Positions 5,379 to 7,798 of a DNA stretch of 7,798 bases are shown piece by piece; positions within the stretch are counted from its first letter, which is position 1; each line of letters starts with the position of its first letter. Both the position numbers and the translations under genes were made by a program. Source of the stretch: Candidatus Omnitrophota bacterium. Lineage in GTDB: Bacteria; Omnitrophota; Gorgyraeia; Gygaellales; Profunditerraquicolaceae. The stretch covers positions 1 through 7,798 of the forward strand of contig JASEHM010000037.1 of the NCBI GenBank assembly GCA_030018895.1. Reading direction: 5' to 3'. The notes below the pieces were generated by a model. That model did not search any database. It was not told the origin of the DNA and saw nothing but the letters and a program-made list of their open reading frames with translations.

Positions 5379-7556
5379 ATGAAATTTACTTATAATTGGC
5401 TCAAAGATTTTGTAGAGATTAAAATTTCACCTACTGCGCTTGCTGATAAACTTACTATGGCGGGATTAGAGGTAACTTCCTTAGAGGAAAAGCAGGGGGA
5501 TTTTGTTTTTGAGGTTGAGGTTACTTCAAACAGGCCGGATTGGTTGAGTGTGATTGGGATTGCGCATGAAGTAGCAGCAATTACAGGAGTTTCGGTTAGC
5601 CGGTTAGCCAGTGAGCCGGTTAATTGGTTAACCAGTGAGCCGGTGAGCCGGTTAGCCAGTTTACACCGGCAAACCGGCACACCGGCAAACCGGCACACCG
5701 GCTCACCGGCAAACCAACTCACCATACATATTGAAAATAGCAAAGACTGTCCTTCATATACTGCCAGGATAATTAGGGGCGTTAAGGTTGGCCCATCCCC
5801 TGATTGGCTTAAGAAGAGATTGGAATTAATTGGCTGCCGAAGCGTAAACAATATTGTAGATATTACTAACTTATGTATGTTTGAAACCGGAGAGCCTTTG
5901 CATGCGTTTGATTTGGATAAATTAGTTAGCCAATTAACCAGTGAGCCGGTTAGCCGGTTAGGGATAGTTGTTAGAAGGGCGCTAAACAATGAGGAAATAA
6001 TTACGATTGACGGAATAAAAAGAATTCTTGATGAAAATATATTAATCATTGCTTCTTTAAACCGGCTCACCGGCTCACCGGCTCACCGGCACACCACTAA
6101 ACCCATAGCTATTGCCGGAATAATGGGCACAAAAAATACAGAGGTAACTGAAGGCACAAAGAATATTTTATTAGAGGCAGCGGTTTTTAATCCTATTTTA
6201 GTGCGCCGGGCGAAACAGAAGTTGGGGCTTCAGAGTGAGTCATCCTATAGATTTGAAAGAGGCGTGAATTTTAAGGCTGTGGAAGCCTCATCCCAGGGCG
6301 CAGCAAGGTTGATAAATGAGTTGGCAGGAGGGAGTACAGTTTTAACAAAATCCAGCGTTAAGTTAAAGATAAAACAAAAAGCCATAATCTTAAACACGCT
6401 AGATGTTTCCCGAATATTAGGCGTAAATATTAGCGCCTCCAGAATAAAAAAGATTTTAACAGGATTAGGCTTTAAGATTTCTAAGAGATCAAAGGCCAAA
6501 GGGGAAAACAAATTTTTAGTTTCAATTCCCTCGCATCGGCCAGATATAAATTTAGCTGAAGATTTGATTGAAGAAATATCCAGGATATTTGGCTATGAAA
6601 CTATACCAGCAACTTTACCTAAAATAAGCCCTAAGTTGCTTCTTTGTCAGGAAAGAAATTTCGTTTCTTTGAGTAAAAATATCCTGGTTGGTTTAGGTTT
6701 AAATGAAGTAATTACTCATAGCCTCATTGATAAAGGCCTTCTGAAAAACTTTAACCCTTATACAGAAGCCGTCTCAATACTCAATCCCCTAAGCAGAGAG
6801 CAGGAGGTTTTAAGGCCGATAATTCTTCCAGGCTTATTGACGGCAATTACCTATAACCTTAATCAGAAACAAGAATACGTTAGTATCTTTGAGGTTGCCA
6901 GGGTATTTTTAAAAATCGAAAATGCAGCGCCAAAAGAGGAATTGGTTTTGGGTATTGGCCTTTGCGGTATAAGGCCTGTTTTGTTTGAAGGCGGCCTGAT
7001 TAAGGATGAATTCAGCTTCTTGCATCTAAAGGGCATATTAGAGGTTCTTTTTGAGCGTTTAGGAATACAAGAATATAATTTTAGCGTAGAATCTGCCTTA
7101 GGTGTTTCTGTGGATGTTTGTAAAGAAAGAATAGGCCGAATTATAACTTTGTCAAAAGAGGCTTGTGATGAGGCAGGTATTAAAAATAAAAAGGTTTGGC
7201 TTGCTCAGGTTTCTTTAGAGAAGGTTTTTAAATACGCAAATTTAGTTAAGAAATTTATAGCCTTGCCTAAATATCCGGGTATAACCAGAGACATCAGTTT
7301 TATCATTAAAGAAGATATTGGAATAAATGAGATCTTAAAAGTAATGCAGCAAAACAGCCCGCCGCTTCTTCGCTCAATAAGGATTGTGGATTATTATAAA
7401 GGCAGGCAAATACCTCAAGACTGCCGCAGTTTAACCATATCCTGTTTTTATTGTTCAGATGAGCGAACCTTAACTGAAGAGGAAATAACCCCTTTGTGCG
7501 CTTCGCTTCGCAGTATTTTATCAGAACGCTTCAGCGCTAAAATTCGGGGTAATTAG
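5379..7556 (+). CDS. pheT: phenylalanyl-tRNA synthetase beta subunit, short form with three repeat insertions
   Basis: Beta subunit of PheRS, giving editing of mischarged tRNA and tRNA binding. The B1 start (1-40, YNWLKDFVEI) runs directly into FEVEVTSNRPDWLSVIGIAHE at 44-64, so the EMAP-II-like tRNA-binding domain usually found between them is absent. The B3/B4 editing domain covers about 117-315 (NNIVDITNLCMFETGEPLHAFD at 157-178, IAGIMGTKNTEV at 245-256, ESSYRFERGV at 287-296). The B5 domain covers about 330-410 (SHRPDINLAEDLIEEI at 385-400), then a catalytic-like domain, then FDX-ACB at about 630-722 (KYPGITRDISF). Octamer arrays add residues about 72-115, 182-195 and 228-241; without them the protein would be about 655 aa. 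ATG5379 directly follows the pheS TAA with no separate Shine-Dalgarno, so translation is probably coupled. The stop TAG overlaps a downstream repeat motif. Confidence 0.97.
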   Translation: MKFTYNWLKDFVEIKISPTALADKLTMAGLEVTSLEEKQGDFVFEVEVTSNRPDWLSVIGIAHEVAAITGVSVSRLASEPVNWLTSEPVSRLASLHRQTGTPANRHTGSPANQLTIHIENSKDCPSYTARIIRGVKVGPSPDWLKKRLELIGCRSVNNIVDITNLCMFETGEPLHAFDLDKLVSQLTSEPVSRLGIVVRRALNNEEIITIDGIKRILDENILIIASLNRLTGSPAHRHTTKPIAIAGIMGTKNTEVTEGTKNILLEAAVFNPILVRRAKQKLGLQSESSYRFERGVNFKAVEASSQGAARLINELAGGSTVLTKSSVKLKIKQKAIILNTLDVSRILGVNISASRIKKILTGLGFKISKRSKAKGENKFLVSIPSHRPDINLAEDLIEEISRIFGYETIPATLPKISPKLLLCQERNFVSLSKNILVGLGLNEVITHSLIDKGLLKNFNPYTEAVSILNPLSREQEVLRPIILPGLLTAITYNLNQKQEYVSIFEVARVFLKIENAAPKEELVLGIGLCGIRPVLFEGGLIKDEFSFLHLKGILEVLFERLGIQEYNFSVESALGVSVDVCKERIGRIITLSKEACDEAGIKNKKVWLAQVSLEKVFKYANLVKKFIALPKYPGITRDISFIIKEDIGINEILKVMQQNSPPLLRSIRIVDYYKGRQIPQDCRSLTISCFYCSDERTLTEEEITPLCASLRSILSERFSAKIRGN
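5594..5723 (+). repeat. inverted array of GGTKWGCC octamers in pheT (array 1)
   Basis: Sixteen consecutive 8-bp units. The left half (5594-5657) is built from GGTTAGCC, AGTGAGCC, GGTTAACC, GGTGAGCC and close variants. A centre unit AGTTTACA (5658-5665) follows. The right half (5666-5723) carries the same word family inverted: CCGGCAAA, CCGGCACA, CCGGCTCA. Read in frame, three octamers make eight codons, giving 8-residue repeats SRLASEPV/NWLTSEPV and RQTGTPAN/RHTGSPAN. It sits between the B1 remnant and the B3/B4 domain. Confidence 0.92.
5924..5963 (+). repeat. GGTKWGCC octamer array 2 in pheT (forward half)
   Basis: Five 8-bp units: AGTTAGCC (5924), AATTAACC (5932), AGTGAGCC (5940), GGTTAGCC (5948) and a diverged GGTTAGGG (5956). 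They encode the inserted stretch LVSQLTSEPVSRLG at 182-195, directly after the conserved LHAFDLDK. Confidence 0.85.
6062..6101 (-). repeat. GGTKWGCC octamer array 3 in pheT (inverted half)
   Basis: CCGGCTCA three times (6062, 6070, 6078), then CCGGCACA (6086) and CCACTAAA (6094): the array 2 word family on the opposite strand. It encodes NRLTGSPAHRHTTK at 228-241, just before the conserved PIAIAGIMG. With array 2 it brackets 98 bp of normal pheT coding sequence as inverted halves. Confidence 0.85.
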
Positions 7557-7574
7557 GGACAGCGTCCTATTTTA
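7551..7574. repeat. REP-like motif overlapping the pheT stop
   Basis: AATTAGGGACAGCGTCCTAT contains the imperfect palindrome TAGGGAC/GTCCTA around AGC, followed by TTTTAC. I recall this AGGGACAGCGTCC-type motif as common near REP-associated (Y1) transposases in many metagenomic genomes; that link is from memory. The TAG of pheT is part of the motif, so the repeat may supply the stop codon. Confidence 0.45.
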
Positions 7575-7581
7575 CTTTTTA

Positions 7582-7615
7582 GATCCCTTGACTCGCTTCG
7601 CTCGCTCGGGATGAC
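7582..7615. repeat. palindromic repeat with CTCG-rich centre
   Basis: GATCCC (7582-7587) and GGGATGAC (7608-7615) give a 5-bp ATCCC/GGGAT stem around the repetitive centre CTCGCTTCGCTCGCTCG. It resembles a dispersed repeat common in bacterial metagenomes. TTTTT precedes it but none follows, so a + strand terminator is not supported. Confidence 0.45.
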
Positions 7616-7691
7616 AAGGCAATTACCGCTCGCATGACATGTCCTGATATTTCCTCTGTTTACTGACGCGTTACATCGCAGGCCAGATTAA

Positions 7692-7725
7692 GATCCTGAA
7701 GCTGCCTTTGGGCAGCTTCAGGATC
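7692..7725. repeat. perfect 15-bp hairpin, possible weak terminator
   Basis: GATCCTGAAGCTGCC (7692-7706) and GGCAGCTTCAGGATC (7711-7725) are fully complementary around a TTTG loop. Neither side has a T-run, so it is not a canonical intrinsic terminator, although it is the only strong hairpin structure after pheT. It could equally be a palindromic repeat. Confidence 0.6.
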
Positions 7726-7748
7726 AAGGAAAATTGCTTTGCAGGTAA

Positions 7749-7775
7749 TGTCAAATAAATTGTGTAAATTCTTTT
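7749..7775. mobile_element. possible IS256-family terminal inverted repeat
   Basis: TGTCAAATAAATTGTGTAAA resembles the ends of IS256/Mutator-type elements, where a GTCnnnnnAATTGTGTAAA-like sequence is usual (recalled from IS256 itself). If so, the element extends beyond the right edge of the window. No transposase coding is visible in the remaining 23 bases. Confidence 0.3.
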
Positions 7776-7798
7776 AAAGGTTTCACTTGCCATTTGGA

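Noticed and set aside
5594..5723. Assembly or sequencing artefact as explanation of the octamer array
   Set aside because: The frame is kept at three separate arrays and the flanking PheT domains continue correctly, so an artefact is unlikely.
5390..6070. Long reverse-strand ORF opposite pheT (226 codons)
   Set aside because: It is a shadow of pheT kept open partly by the octamer arrays; no recognisable domain, and pheT is certain.
5594..6101. CRISPR array in the pheT region
   Set aside because: Units are 8 bp without unique spacers, lie in frame in a coding region and change strand at the centre.

Overview
The window looks like chromosomal DNA from an uncultivated, fairly AT-rich Gram-negative-type bacterium. 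The style of the PheS and PheT proteins (PheT without its EMAP-II-like tRNA-binding domain) and the abundance of short hairpin repeats remind me of Omnitrophota-like groundwater genomes. That assignment is a guess from protein style and is not shown by the sequence. All genes lie on the + strand.

Left part (74-4139): a potassium-uptake cluster. Two separate single-RCK TrkA/KtrA-type regulators (74-739 and about 1063-1749) are followed by a 38-residue single-span membrane protein (1746-1862), coupled to the second TrkA by an ATGA overlap. Next come a TrkH/KtrB-type K+ translocating subunit (1984-3486) and, again through an ATGA overlap, a secreted or membrane-anchored OB-fold-like protein (3483-4139). 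TrkH would form the pore, the RCK proteins would gate it with nucleotide, and the two small proteins are unexplained partners.

Right part (4287-7556): pheS and pheT, the alpha and beta subunits of phenylalanyl-tRNA synthetase, abutting as TAAATG. The last 240 bases hold only repeats and a possible insertion-sequence end.

The main interest is the repeat content. (1) A textbook MITE (3495-3636: 13-bp perfect terminal inverted repeats, 8-bp target duplication TAAAGTTC) sits in frame in the start of the OB-fold gene. Removing exactly 150 bp restores a normal signal peptide. A second MITE-like element (761-909) has different ends but the same kind of dRS3-like hairpin core. (2) Arrays of short degenerate words with periods of 7, 8 or 10 bp, often arranged as head-to-head inverted halves, occur between genes (1871-1950, 4149-4253) and in frame inside pheS (4782-4813, 5134-5161) and pheT (5594-5723, 5924-5963, 6062-6101). 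The words differ between sites but the architecture is shared, and the pheT arrays use one family, GGTKWGCC, at three sites. I do not know a described system with these properties; heptanucleotide STRRs of cyanobacteria are the nearest analogy.
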